Notes: a model not told the origin generated them from the sequence alone. Shown: positions 1 to 30,546, counted from the stretch's first letter. The stretch: DNA of 64,000 bases from Karalla daura (GCA_029224185.1 CM055189.1:126501-190500); one strand, 5' to 3'. Program-made: numbers and translations.

Positions 1-890
1 CACACACACACAAACACAGTGATGTACTGACGTCACGTGGTGGTGATTAATGAAAGCTTTGCTGATCACCAGGTGAAGTCAGGTTCCAGCTTCAGTGAGT
101 TGGACCAATCATGTCCAATGCAACGAACAGATGTTTCGAGGATACTGAAGAAAGAAAGCCTCAGAACAGGACGTGATGTCACATCCGAAGTAGCGCTGCA
201 AGACTGACATGTTAAAAAGAAGTATAAAGGATAATGCCAGGTGGTTATGTGCCATATTAAACCAGTTTCAGTAACTATCCTGATATAATTTAACACAAAC
301 AGCAGGAGACTCCTACCATTCAGCAATAATAGGATGTCTAGTAAAACGTTGAGACATTCTCACACAAAAATGAAAAATATATTTTACTCTACATTTGCAT
401 AAATAAATTGCCATCATTTTGGATGAAGCTGATCCATGGAGCAGCTTTAGAATGACCTATGGAGCAGCCCTAGAATGATCTATGGAGCAGCTCTAGAATG
501 ATCTATGGAGCAGACCTAGAATGATATGTGGTGCAGCTCTAGAATGATCTATGGAGCAGCCCTAGAATGATCTATGGAGCAGCTCTAGAATGATCTATGG
601 AGCAGACCTAGAATGATCTGTGGTGCAGCTCTAGAATGATCTATGGAGCAGCCCTAGAATGATCTATGGAGCAGCTCTAGAGTGATCTGTGGTGCAGCTC
701 TAGAATGATCTATGGAGCAGCCCTAGAGTGATCTGTGGTGCAGCTCTAGAATGATCTATGGAGCAGCCCTAGAATGATCTATGGAGCAGCTCTAGAGTGA
801 TCTGTGGTGCAGCTCTAGAATGATCTATGGGACAGCTCTAGAATGATCTTTGGAGCTGACATAGAGCTGCTCTGATGTAGATTTTCTCTG
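1..890. other. gemin6 intron, left part of window
   Basis: No exon could be supported here. It starts with the tail of a CA microsatellite (1-20). Positions 21-425 are unique AT-rich sequence in which I see nothing codable, followed by a 23-bp tandem array (431-858). It lies upstream of the last gemin6 exon, so it is probably intronic, with earlier exons left of the window. Confidence 0.5.
431..858. repeat. 23-bp minisatellite in gemin6 intron
   Basis: About 18 imperfect copies of a 23-bp unit of the type agaatgatctatggagcagc. Variants alternate (ctatggagca, ctgtggtgca), giving a weak higher-order pattern of two or three units. The array ends about 60 bp before the gemin6 acceptor. Confidence 0.9.
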
Positions 891-916
891 ATGTTCTTCT
901 GGTTTGTGTCCTGCAG

Positions 917-1280
917 CCTGGTGATGGTGACCTTCAGGGAGGGGGGTGGAGCCTCAGTCCAGGTTCTTCTGGGTCATGCTGTGGAGCAGGTGGAGGTTCT
1001 GAAGGAGGCGGACGAGGAGACGGTCCAGCGGCTGCAGACCTGCTTGTGCCCGCCCCCCAGGCTGAGGCTGAAACCTGCTGAGGTGAAGAGGAGAAGGGAG
1101 GAGGTGCAGCAGTGGTTGCAGAGGAATCGGGTCCCAGTGGAGGAGCAGGAGGAGGTGCTGAAGGTGGCAGGAGGAGTCCTGACCATCAGGGCCCCATACA
1201 CACCACAGGATTGTGCCAGCTCCAACCAGATAATCCTGGACCGTATTCAGAGACTGGTCCAGACCTGCACCACTCCGTGA
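917..1280 (+). CDS. gemin6: Gem-associated protein 6, last coding exon (5' part outside window)
   Basis: Gemin6 is a small Sm-fold subunit of the SMN complex, which loads Sm proteins onto spliceosomal snRNAs; it pairs with Gemin7. The exon opens after a good acceptor (tttgtgtcctgcag, ending 916) and runs 121 codons to a TGA at 1278-1280. The end of the Sm-like fold is seen (VMVTF, then LLGHAVEQVEVLKE), then a helical stretch (EEVQQWLQRNRVPVEEQ) and the family's C-terminal block GVLTIRAPYTPQDCASSNQ followed by ILDRIQRLVQ. Vertebrate Gemin6 is about 167 residues, so roughly the last 70 percent is present. The in-frame ATG at 891 is upstream of the acceptor and is taken as intronic. It is convergent with sos1, as expected for the 2p22 gene group. 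Confidence 0.85.
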
Positions 1281-1447
1281 CCTGACCAGCCCCCATCCAC
1301 CCCCGCCCCCCACCCCAGCCCACTCCACCAGACCTGATCCCTGCACTCACCCCGGACACTGGACTCGTTAAAGATGATGATTCAGTAAAAACTGTTCTTC
1401 CTGTTCAAACCTGTGGAAAGGTTGCCCTGGTTGTTCTGAAACATGAC

Positions 1448-1453
1448 AATAAA
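1448..1453 (+). other. poly(A) signal of gemin6
   Basis: A canonical AATAAA lies 168 bp after the gemin6 stop codon in otherwise unique sequence, giving a short 3' UTR. Confidence 0.65.
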
Positions 1454-2293
1454 TAGCAGGGATGTAACTGTATCAGGGATATTGAAATATTGCAATAAAA
1501 GTGCCTCAGTATTACCGCAGGCATGTAATGATATGAGAAGGCAAAAAATGTGGCAGAAAAACTACAAAAACCATGATCCTTTGTGTTCGTGCCTGCAGAG
1601 CTTGTGTCCTGAAAGGAACAATGTATTTTAACACATCCATGATGTATTATAACATCATGAATGTGTTGTAATACATCACGATGTATTATATGTTTACATA
1701 TATATCAACTAACATGGATGCTGTTTCATGCATCCTCCTTGTTGCTATAGATCCATGTTTTTAAAACTATGTTCTTCGTCTTGGTCTACTGCAGGTTATT
1801 TCAAGTGTTCAGACTCGTACTGCCCCCCTGTGGTGGCACAGAGCATTACAGAACTCAACAGCTGCCATAGAAGTATACCCTGAGTCATGTGACTGGAATG
1901 AGGAGACGAGCAGGTTTTTGTCATCCAGCTCAGTGGTACAAACATGTTTATTCCCTTGTTTTAAAGAAGGCAAATTGTCATCTTGATCATCTTCACCATA
2001 GTGGTCGTCTTCATCATATTCATTGTCGTCAGCGGAGTTTCCATCCTCAACCAGAACCTCAGGTCCAGTAGAACCAATCCAGTACCTCTTTGGTTCAGAG
2101 TTCAGTCTGTGGAGGAAACATTACCCACAATCCTCTGCAGCAGGAAGTCCTCCAGGTCTGAGCTTCTCGAAAGCTCAGACAAAGATTTCAGAATTAGCAC
2201 AGTCAGAATGTTTTATTACAGAGCATTCTGACTGGTCGATAAGACCAATCAGCTGTAGTGTTGGCCCTGAGGCCACGCCTCCAGGAAGCTCTG
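1454..2293. other. gemin6-sos1 convergent spacer and sos1 3' UTR
   Basis: No coding sequence is supported. A minus-strand AATAAA (plus-strand tttatt at 1947-1952) would end sos1 about 340 bp after its stop. An imperfect palindrome with repeated acatcatgatgtattat-type sequence occupies 1630-1700. A fragment at 1761-1862 resembles another at 40912-41000 (see findings). Confidence 0.5.
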
Positions 2294-20522
<18,229 letters not shown>

Positions 20523-20544
20523 TTCTGTTAGAGGCCACACAAGC

Positions 20545-20800
20545 GCCTCACATGAGGCTGAGAGTCTTAAAAGAGAGAGGTTGGAAGGAAAGAGGATGGA
20601 CAGGCAGAGAGGATGGAGAGAGAGGATGGACAGGGAGAGAGGATGGAGAGACAGGCTGGACAGGGAGCGGCTGGAAGGAAAGAGGATGGACAGGCAAAGA
20701 GGATGGAGAGAGAGAAGATGGACAGGGAGAGAGGATGGAGAGAGGCTGAACAGGGAGAGGCCGGACAGAAAGGCTACAAAGAGAGGATGTAGAGGCTGGA
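20545..20800. repeat. about 28-bp GA-rich minisatellite upstream of sos1 start exon
   Basis: Degenerate ggatggagagagaggatgga cagg units lie between the exon carrying the sos1 start codon and the GC-rich promoter, so probably in a 5' UTR intron; the start exon has a good acceptor (ggcctctaacag) just before it. Confidence 0.85.
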
Positions 20801-20804
20801 CAGA

Positions 20805-21320
20805 GAGAAGCTGTGGAGGCTGTCGGGGCTCGGAGCTACAGCCTCCGGCTCCTCCACCATCTTCGGCCGCTCCGGCAGCGACGTCCACAGCTCAGTAGGT
20901 GCAGACGGGAGGAGACATGCTGTCGCTATGGCCCCATCGCCTGGGACCGAGACCGGGTCAATACCGGGACAATACCGACTCAGTACCGGGAAGGTACCGG
21001 GTCGCTGCGCTAGTTAGCAGCGATTAGCAGCGGTGCTACCATCCTCAGCAGCGCCTCCTCCTCCTCTTCCTTCTCCTCCTCCCCCTCCTCCTCCTCCTCC
21101 TCCTCCTCGGTGCCTCGGTCCTCCCGGACCTCCTCGGTCGGTCTGGTCCAGGGGGGTCTGTCTACCCCGGGGGAGGAGGTTACGTCTCTACTGCTCGTGC
21201 CACTTGTTGTGACTCGCGTGCGGTTCCGAGGCGGTGGAGCCGCTGCGCATGCGCAGTCGGGAACGTAGCGGGGGCGGGGCTCCTGGGATGGGGCGCATGC
21301 GCGAGGCATTTGACGTCTAC
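20805..21320 (-). promoter_or_regulatory. sos1 promoter / CpG-rich region
   Basis: About 500 bp of GC-rich, CpG-dense sequence upstream of sos1. It carries two NRF1-type palindromes (tgcgcatgcgca at 21244-21255 and gcgcatgcgc at 21293-21302) flanking a GC box (ggggcggggc at 21271-21280), and a CTCCTCC tract at 21050-21112. A non-coding first exon must start here. The transcription start cannot be placed from sequence alone. Confidence 0.6.
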
Positions 21321-24300
21321 TCGCCCTGTGGGCATTAAACCTCAGACCAGTTCGGTGAGTGGCAACAATACCAACCTCAGTACTTCAGGACCAAAAGTCA
21401 TGATCAGTTCCAAACAATGATGATGACAATGATTGATCATTTACACCTTGATATCTGGTTCATAACCTGAGTAGACTTCTGTTCAATGTGCCTTGAACCT
21501 TGTCTTAAATTTATAGTTGCTTGAATTGGCTCCTCTGACACTGATTCATAATAGACGTTGAAGACATGGTGGTGAAAGTGGAGGGATCAGCTCTAAATTA
21601 GAAAATTAAACTGTTAGAGAAAACCCAGCTCTGGATCCTTCAGTCTCACACTGAATAAATACATATTCGTAATGCAGAGATCCATCTCAGAATGATATGA
21701 ATAATACTTAAGTATCGATGAACATTTCAGTCATGGTACAGCTTAAATAAGTAAATACGCCTGATGATCTGATGTCATGTTATGTGGTTTCAAGAAGATC
21801 TGGTTGTAATTTACAAATCGGCCTGCAGAGGGAGCCGTAGCTGCGAGGACGCCTTAACCGCCACCCCGCAGAACCCGAGCCCGAAGCCTGACCCTTCTAC
21901 AGAACATTTGATTACTGACACAGAGGACACGGAGAATAACACTGAAGTTAATACATGTGTAAAGCACCTGTAGGAGAAAGGACAATCCGTCTTACAAGGT
22001 TCATATTGTTTATTTACAGCATGAGATGATGCAAAGACACTAAGCGGCCAGCAGAGGACAGTTCAGGTACCGGGGAACCAAAGGCTACCAGGAAGGTTCA
22101 GGGGAATAAGGAGGGTTCAGAGTAACCAGGTAGGTTCAGGGGGAACCAGGAAGGTCCAGAACAGCCAGAAGGATTCGTAGGGTACCAGCAGTGTTCAGGG
22201 GGAAGCAGGGCCAGAGGATCCAGATGGGTTTAAACACAATAAGATGTAGCTGGTGTACAGGAGAAATATGATGGGGCTCCAGGCGTACCAAGATCTTTTG
22301 GAAAGGGTGTTTCAAGATACCAAGAAGTTTTCATAGTGTATTAAGGGGTAAGAACTATGAGGAGACAGGGAATAAGTCGAGCACTAAGAACCTAAAAGCG
22401 GCCAGAGGGCAACAGTAACAGCTTGTTATATATTACTGCAGAGGTAGGAATGGAAGATAGGAAGATAAGGTGCATCAGGCAGCCCTGATGATTACCAAAG
22501 AGATCAAAGGATCATGTGGGGTATAGAGGAGTATTAGGAGGTTAGGATTATGTGATGATGGTTATGATCCCAGTGCTCAATGTATCAACAGATATCAGGG
22601 GCTTCATGGCATATAAAAACATGTATGATGGTATAAGTGTTGTGAGGGGTGAGAGGGTGTAATCGGATGAAGTACTTGGATTAGGGCATCATGAAGTTTT
22701 AGAGTAATACTGAGTCAAAGACGACATAAGACACTATCAGAGAGTGAATAAAATCGGATGCTACAGGAACAGATACAATGGAGAGGTACTGAATGAGATG
22801 ATGCTTCAGTGCAAGGGTGTCAGATGATTGGACAGGCAGGGACAGACAGGCAGAGGGACTGGAACAAAAACAAGGTGGACAGTGATGGGAGCATCTATCA
22901 GGGACATGACTGGAAGCAGATAGATCCCAATAGGATGAAGAAACATCTGCTCCCCGATCAACCTGAGAGATACACAAGGGTGTGAGGAGTTCCAGACAGT
23001 AACTGAAGACACTGAACAAGTTGTTCAGAACTTCAGCTCCTAAAGTCATGAATATAAAGCACCATGAAGCAGCTTTCAGTCAATGACTGGTCAGTACACA
23101 TCACCACAGGTCCTGATGTCATGATCTTGTTGACTTGTACTTTGCTGAATAAAGGGAATAAAGGGTTTTCATCTGTTTACATTCTGTCCAGACGTTCCAC
23201 ATGTTCTCCAGATGCCACTCTGGTTCTGTGGCTCAGCTCACAGGCTGATGGTTCTGTCATAACACTGTTCCAGTTCATCCATATTTCACTCTTATATCTT
23301 ATATACACTTGTGTCTGTGTATGTGTGTGTACTCTGAGATCCAACTTTCAGCAGATACTGAAATATCTGATCATTCGCAGCAGACATGGCCCAACTGGAC
23401 ATAATGTATTTATAATGTAATGTGTAATGTATTTTTATTTTCAAATTTACATACTGGAAGAACTTAATGACTTTAGACGGTCTGACAATGTTCCAGTTAT
23501 GATCTGGTGTAGGTCTAGTCATGGTCTAGTCATGGTCCAGCTAGGGTCTAGTCATGGTCTAGCAATAGTCTAGTAAGAGTCTAGTCATGGTCCAGCTAGG
23601 GTCTAGTCATGGTCTAGCAATAGTCTAGTAAGAGTCTAGTCATGGTCCAGTTGGGGTCTAGTCATGGTCTAGTTAGGGTGTAGTCATGGTCCACTTTGGG
23701 TCTTGTGATGGTCTAGTTAGTGTCTACTGATGGTCTAATTAGGGTCTAGTCATGGTACAGTTAGGGTCTAGTTATGGTCTAGTGATGGTTTAGTGATGGT
23801 GTAGTGATGGTCTAGTGATGGTTTCGTTAGGGTCTAGTGATGGTTAAATGAGGGTCTGGTGATATTCTGGTGAAGCGCTGGATCATCAGGCTCAGTGTTG
23901 ATGCAGTCGAGTCTGATCTCTGGATGAGGACACATCTGTCTCTGAATTGGACAGAGACACCATGACCGTTTCGCAACGTGGGTCAACCAATCCGGCGCTG
24001 GGTACCATGGCCAGCAGTGACATCACAGTTTGCTGTGACATTACTGCCTGATACTTTCCCACTAGAGTTGATCAAAGTATCCAAGACATGTCCGTCTGAT
24101 TTGATTGCTCCCACTCAGTGTGTGTGTGTGTATGTGTGTGCGCGCGCATGAGTAGTGTCCACACTATAGACAGTGCAGCAGTCTGTCAGGAGGGGGCGCT
24201 GTGTGGTCTTAAACACTGGATTCAGAAACCTTGAAGCTGCTGTGGCTCCAACGGACCTGCCCCAGTCCAGAATCACTTCAAGAATCCCCGACTGGTTCAG

Positions 24301-24372
24301 CCAACTGGAACCAGCGTAGTGCTGGGCGTCAGCTGCTGGCTCCGCCTCCTCCCTTTGACTGACAGCTGAAGC
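21321..24372. other. sos1-tmem178a spacer, probably mostly tmem178a 3' UTR
   Basis: No coding sequence supported. Unique AT-rich sequence with two weak tandem arrays: aggttcagggggaaccagg-like (22060-22200) and a GGTCTAGTCAT array (23515-23870). A minus-strand AATAAA (plus tttatt at 22009-22014) would give tmem178a a 2.4-kb 3' UTR. Confidence 0.45.
23515..23870. repeat. (GGTCTAGTCATGGTCTAGTTA) degenerate array
   Basis: About 20-bp units ggtctagtcatggtctagtt and relatives, roughly 18 copies, some forming 60-bp higher-order repeats (23520-23660). Confidence 0.9.
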
Positions 24373-26327
24373 TCACACAGAAGACTCACGGGCAGTCTTG
24401 GAGCGCAGTGCTCCAGCCCGGCTCAGGAAGGGGAAGGTGGTGCCGAGGCAGCCAGCAGCCACGGTAAGACCCAGACTGGCCCAGGCGCAGCAGATGGACC
24501 AGCCGTAGCCGTGGTCCACGTCCGCCGGCAGGCCGTAGATAAAGGGAGGGTTCCTGGAGAGGTCGTAGGTCACACTAGCTGCATAGGTGCACAGGGAGAT
24601 GGTACAGAAGATCCCTGAGGAGACATAGACCAGAGATGAGAGACCACAGGTTAGGACTAGAGACTAGAGACCAGATACCCAATCAGAGACCAGAGGCCAG
24701 ACCAGAGACCAGAAACTCTCTCCCTTCTCTGTCCGTCTCTGTCTGTCTCTGTCTGGGTGAGTTACCTGCCATGAGGAAGAGCAGTCCAGAGACGTGCTGG
24801 GTCAGACTCTCCTCCCAGAAGAATCCAACCGACACCACAATGTTGCCGCAGAGCAGCACGGCGGCCGCCATCCCCAGGAATCCTGCTGTGATCCTCCGCA
24901 GGTCTGCACACACACACAACCACACACACACATTGTTGCTATGGTAACAACCTCCTGCTCACCCCCCACTGTCACTCTGTCCGATTGCATAACACATGTT
25001 TCCATGGCAGCCATGAGGAGGAGATGCAAGACAAATCAATCTGTGGTCAATAATCAAAAGACCCAGATAATCTGTGCTGTGTGTGTGTGTGTCTCACGCA
25101 GGAGGTGCCACTCGTCCTGCTGGATGGTCCTGGTCAGGTTCAGGGGGATGTTCCTCAACCTGATTGGCTGAGAGAAGTGATACTTGACAGGTGTGCAGCG
25201 ATCTGCAATACCTGCAGACAGGTGAGACACAGGTGAGACACAGATGAGACACAAGTGAGAGACGGATATAACTTTGAACCTCCTTCATCCTCAACCCACC
25301 ACTGATCAATACGGTCCATACTGGCTACAGGGAATGACCACCAGCTAAACACAGTCTATTCAACCCATTAAAATACTGTGAGGGTCCTGTCGAGCCAACA
25401 GACACGCATATTCACATTCATTCACCATGTTTTACATAGAGTATATGGGTGAGACAGGTGAGACTGAGGCAAGACAGGTGAGGCTGAGGTGAGACAGGTG
25501 AGAGTGAGGTAAGACAGGTGAGACACAGGTGAGCTGCTGCTTCTGTGAGTGCATGGTCCAAATATCAGTGTGTATCTTTGTATCTGAGTGTGTATCTTTG
25601 TATCTGAGTGTGTCTCTGCATCTGAGTGTGTCTCTGCATCTGAGTGTGTATCTTTGTATCTGAGTGTGTCTCTGCATCTGAGTGTGTCTCTCTGCATCTG
25701 AGTGTGTATCTTTGTATCTGAGTGTGTCTCTGAGAGTCTCTGACCGCGGTCGATGAGCTTGTCTATGTCGGGGTCCATCTTCTGGAAGTAGCACTTCCTC
25801 CAGAGTCCAGAGTGTGAGGAGAAGAGCGGCCTTCCACACTCGGTCTCCAGGATTCCCATTCCCAGGATGGCCCTCCAGTTCTCCAGCAGCTCCTCCTCCC
25901 GGCTGCCCACGTGCACCGGCTTCAGCTGCGCCACGTCCCGCTGGCTCCCGGTGTCCACGAGCGGCAGGTGGTAGATGGGCATGTCCCGGTTCTGCTGGTC
26001 AGTGGAGTCGGAGCCGCGGCGGTCACAGTTGTGTTTGTGTGTCCTGGTGTCGGTCTGGTACCAGTGGTCGGTTCCGATCGACGTCACCAGCAGCACCAGG
26101 GACACCGAGCTGAGCGCGAGGCTCACCGCTGACACCGTCACCGTAGCGGGCCGTGCGCGCTCCAGACCCGGCGCGCGCACCGCGCCGACGCTCCCGGCAC
26201 TGAGACCGGGACCTGATTGGGCCGTACCGGGAGCGGGACCGGGACCTGGTCCAGGACCAGGACCAGGATCTCCGGTACCAGGTCCGGGTCCGGTTCGCTC
26301 TGCTCCGCTAGCTCCGTTACTCTCCAT
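24373..26327 (-). CDS. tmem178a: Transmembrane protein 178A, complete, four coding exons
   Basis: TMEM178 proteins are four-pass membrane proteins of the claudin/PMP22-like fold; the mammalian member sits in the ER and dampens store-operated calcium entry. Exons: 26327-25745, 25211-25098, 24903-24766, 24614-24373 (1077 bp, 358 residues, phases consistent). Seen: TM1 VSLALSSVSLVLLVTSIGTD followed by HWYQTD; cysteine-bearing loop (ILETECGRPLFSSHSGLWRK, KYHFSQPIRLRNIPLNLTRT with an NLT sequon, then QQDEWH); TM2 LRRITAGFLGMAAAVLLCGN; TM3 QHVSGLLFLMAG; TM4 after YGLPADVDHGYGWS. The RIRNIP-type loop favours paralogue A over B. Odd: about 60 residues, rich in Gly-Pro, precede TM1, whereas I recall the mammalian protein starting almost at TM1; no later Met exists before TM1. 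The neighbour sos1 supports the 2p22-type locus. Confidence 0.9.
25560..25737. repeat. about 20-bp array in tmem178a intron 1
   Basis: Units tgagtgtgtctctgcatc and tgagtgtgtatctttgtatc alternate, ending at the donor of exon 1 (25739-25744). A further gagacaggtgaga array lies at 25441-25530. Confidence 0.9.
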
Positions 26328-26520
26328 GATCCTGGCGCTGCCTCTCCATCCTCTCGCCTGCTCCGCCGCGGTCCGTGAGCTCGCGCTGCGTTGTCATAAC
26401 GACTGACCGTCAGCGCGAGACAAGGTGAGCTGCACCGGAACCGCCTGAAGAGGCACTTCACAATAAAAGCAGAGCCGCAGCAGCACGTGACTGTGGAGCT
26501 AAAGCACGGGCATGACAGAT
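26328..26520 (-). promoter_or_regulatory. tmem178a promoter region
   Basis: GC-rich, CpG-containing sequence directly upstream of the start codon. No specific element recognised with confidence. Confidence 0.35.
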
Positions 26521-26765
26521 AGATCAGTTATTGGTCACCAATAACTGATCAATGACCAATAAATGACAAATAATTTATTGGTCTGTTATTGGTCAATAAT
26601 CAGTCACTGATCATTGGTCAGTTATTGGTCATTAATCGGTTACAGGTCATTGTCAGTGACTGATAATTGGTAATATACTGGTAATTGATAAGTTTTTGAT
26701 CAGTGGTAAGTTTTTGGTCATTGATCAGTTATTGGCCATCGGTCAGTGATTGACTGATGAATTGA
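26521..26765. repeat. degenerate ATTGGTCANTGATCAGTT array
   Basis: About 245 bp of short diverged units containing ttattggtcattgatcagtt, many of them locally palindromic (TGATCA, ATTGGT/ACCAAT). Confidence 0.85.
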
Positions 26766-28835
26766 TGGTGGAGACTGGAGGAGTCCTTGGGAACTTACCA
26801 GTAAAACATCACATCAGCATCAAGTTACCAGCCTCAATTCCTGCTAAAGACAAACATAGAGGAGGGCACTGTCGTCATGGAACCAGACCAGAGCTGGACG
26901 TCACAGCGACCCTGACGTCACAGCGGCCCTGTCAGCAGGAACCAGCAGCCAAGCTTTATTGTGAAATCTGAACTTGGAAGTCTATCTTTACGTCACGTAG
27001 GCGACTTGACCCATCTCCCGATGGAGCAGGGTGTGGACGCTCTCTACCCCCCCTCCCCGTATCCCCTTCTCTCTCTCACTACCCCCCCTCCCCCGTCCCG
27101 CACTCTGACCACTCCTGAACACTCACTCTCTCAAACACACAGACTGACAGTAACTCAGATGTTAAACTCAGCGCTCTCAGTCTGAATGACCATCAATACT
27201 ACTGACCACAAACGCCCCCCCTTCTCTTTTCCTCTCTGCCTCTGACAGAAAACAAACACAACAGTGGGATTTCCATGAGGGCCTCGAACTCACCACGGAT
27301 CGATCAACGCTATGACGTCATCATCTGGTTCCCACCCTTCATCCCTTCATCACTGCAGCACTGATCACTTTCTCCGGTCAAATCTTTACTGATAATGATG
27401 AATGACAATGCCTGTTATCCATTGTATTCAAATTGTTGTTGTTGTTTTCTTGTTCTTGTTGATTTTCTGAACAGGCTCCAGACCTGTCAATCAAGTCAAA
27501 ATAAACAAGCTGATCATCCATTCATTCATCATCACCATCAAGTCAGGTGTGACTCCCAGTTTGTGTGTGTGTATGTGTGTGTGTGTGTGACTTCACACAC
27601 ATACACACACACATTCAGGGCAATGGAGAGCAGGGGATCGTGGGAAATAGTCCACACAGGTATTGATCAGTGATGAAGAGGAGGGTGTGTGTGCGTGTGT
27701 GTGTGTGTGTGGATCAGCATGGTGCAGATGCTGCAGCCTCACCCTCAGGTCGGGGCGGGGCTGTGGGGGGTCATGAGCTGAGTGTTAATGAAGGAGATCA
27801 AAGAGCTGAGGAGGCAACATGGTGAAGGGGGGGGGGGGGGGCACTAACTTCCCCTCAACACATGAAATCACCCCAGGTTAAGGTGGACTGCACTCACACT
27901 GTCACTGGTCACTGTCACTGATTTTAAGGTGGACTGGAGGTCATTACTATTTGGTTGTTATGGGCAATAGTGACAGAAAATGTTCCGGCCTGTTATTTGT
28001 GATGAAGGGACTGACTGTCTCTGGTCAGTACAGTCTCACTGAGACAATAAGTAAAACCCACACACCTGAGCACACTCAGTGTGTGTGTGTGAGAGAGAGA
28101 GACAGGTTGTCAACCCTCCAACAGGGTGGTACAGCAACCACCTCAGGTAGCTGTTACCATGACAACAACATGAGAGAAGGAGTGGAGACAAACTGACCAA
28201 TCAGAGCACATGAATAAACACGCACACACACACGCACACACACACACTGAGGCCTCATTAGAGCATCTCACACTGTTTGTGTGTTGGATGGGCATGTTGT
28301 GGCTCTGTGTGAAGTCTGTGGAGGTGGAGCACTGCAGGACTCACACACACACACACACATACACACAGTTTTGAAGATGAATAAGTTTGTTCATAAATTG
28401 GATACATTTTTACATTTTGGATAAAGTCTAAACTTCCTTCTAATCCTTCTCGTCCAACCCACACACATACCACCCCATCCCCCCACCCCCACCACACATA
28501 CACATACACACACACACAGTGTGATGCCGCAGGCTGGAAACAAATTAATGAGATGATCAGTGATGAAAGTGTCCGTCACCTCAGTGTTCGATGGAGAGGA
28601 AGAAGCTGGATGGATAACCAGCAGTGAGGCAGCCCACTGCATCATGGGTAGTCAGCCTTTGACTGGGTGTCCTGCCCCATGCCCCGCCCCCTGAGTGTGG
28701 CGGTTGGTCTTGTGGCTAACATCGTCTGTTTTTCTGTTTTCCTTCATGTCTGAACCATCCGCTCTGAGTGGTGAAGAGATCTGTCATCTGGTCTGGTCCC
28801 TGTCATGACGACGCCCACCCGCCTTCAGGCTAACG

Positions 28836-28920
28836 CTCATTAGGACCTGAGCTCCTTAGGACCTGTGCTCGTTAGGACCTGAGCTCATTAGGACCTGGCC
28901 TCGTTAGGACCTGGGCTGGT
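28836..28920. repeat. about 20-bp tandem repeat (TTAGGACCTGAGCTC)
   Basis: Four to five copies of ttaggacctgagctcgttag-like units. Confidence 0.85.
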
Positions 28921-29423
28921 TACAGCAGAGCTGTGGGGGGGATTCTTTAACGAGCAGAGGAGTGAGCACAGCAGCGCCCCCTGCTGTTCCGGACTGGAAC
29001 TCCGCCCCCTGAGGATAGATAGGACTGTTTCCATGGAAACAAGTTATCAGCTTCACTAAGGTCATTAAAAAAGACAAAGTGACCACACCAAGAGGTCATG
29101 TCGACTGTATTAGAAACATACATATAAAAACATATGGAATAGAACAGAATAGAACAGAACAGAGTAGAGCTCTGGTGATGTTCTCATTAATGTGATAAGA
29201 ACACTCTTTAGAGTGTTGTTGTCGTCATGGCAACTCCTCCTGCTATTAGTGTTGTTGTCGTCATGGTGACTCCTCCCTGGGAACTGCTTGGCTTCTTGTC
29301 TCTCCCCAGGTCAACATCTACAGATGTGTTTTCTACCAGAACACAACATCAAGTGGCAGCACCTCTGTGTTTCCCGTCTCTTTGTTACACGACTTCTGAC
29401 TTTCTCTGGTTGTGACAGGCTGC

Positions 29424-29466
<43 letters not shown>

Positions 29467-29609
29467 GTTGAATGAAAGAATAGAATAGAATAGAATAAAC
29501 CTTAATTAGGCTACTTTCACATAGCAGGTCTTAAAGCTCAATTCCACATTTTTGTGTGGATCAGATTTTTTTGCTTGGCTTTCAAATGTGGCCAATATAT
29601 GGGGTCAGA

Positions 29610-29806
29610 CCCACGTGGATCCAGGTCCAGAACAGACCCACGTGGATGATGGTCAAGAACAGACCCGCATGGATCCAGGTCCAGAACCGACCTGCATGGA
29701 TCACGGCCCAGAACCAACCTGCATGGATCCAGGTCCAGAACAGACCCGCATGGATCACGGTCCAGAACCGACCTGCATGGATCACGGCCCAGAACAGACC
29801 CGCATG
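29610..29806. repeat. about 28-bp minisatellite
   Basis: Seven copies of a unit containing cagaaccgacctgcatggat. The frame stays open on both strands, giving spurious frames of about 85-105 codons. Confidence 0.9.
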
Positions 29807-29930
29807 AACAGAAGAACTGTAACAATTACATCATGGAGCCACACGCCCAGTAATTTATGGAAGTAATTGATACCACTAACACTACGTTAACTTTCCAGTT
29901 TTGAAGGTGGAAGCCAGCAACATTGTGCGT

Positions 29931-29937
29931 GCGTGTG

Positions 29938-29988
<51 letters not shown>

Positions 29989-29990
29989 AT
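29931..29990. repeat. (GCGT)n microsatellite
   Basis: About 14 GCGT units, CpG-rich. Confidence 0.95.
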
Positions 29991-30071
29991 GTGCACTGCA
30001 GAAGAAGAAACATCTGAAACAGCAGTAGGTCTGTGTGCTCAGAATGATAATGTTGATTAATTTATGCTCGG

Positions 30072-30072
30072 A

Positions 30073-30127
<55 letters not shown>
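30072..30127. repeat. (GT)n microsatellite
   Basis: About 28 GT units. Confidence 0.97.
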
Positions 30128-30129
<2 letters not shown>

Positions 30130-30225
30130 AGACAGTAGTCGACAGGAGGGTTGCTGGGTAACAGCTGATGTAGACAGCAGTGCTGATTATTGATCTGTCT
30201 CTCAGAGCCAGAGCTGCTGAGAAAC

Positions 30226-30546
30226 ATCCAACCGTACATCCAGCCATACATCCAACCAAACATCCAACTGGACATCCAACCATACATCCAAACATTAATC
30301 CAACCATTAATCCAACCGAACATTTAACCATACATCCAATCATACATCCAATCATGCATCCAACCATACATCCAACCATACATCCAACCATGCATCCAAC
30401 GTACATCCAACCATACATCCAACCATAAATCCAACCGAACATCTAACCATACATCCAATTATGCATCCAACCATACATCCAACCGAACATCTAACTATAC
30501 ATCCAACTGAACATCTAACCATACATCCAACCATACATCCAAGCAA
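30226..30546. repeat. 12-bp minisatellite (CATCCAACCATA)
   Basis: About 27 copies of catccaaccata with variants catctaaccata, catccaaccgaa. Open frames of Met/Gly/Trp/Cys on the minus strand are artefacts of the 12-bp period. Confidence 0.95.

Noticed and set aside
28530..28600. Conserved non-coding element in the tmem178a-SOUL spacer
   Set aside because: The impression rests only on unique AT-rich sequence; no alignment is available to support it.
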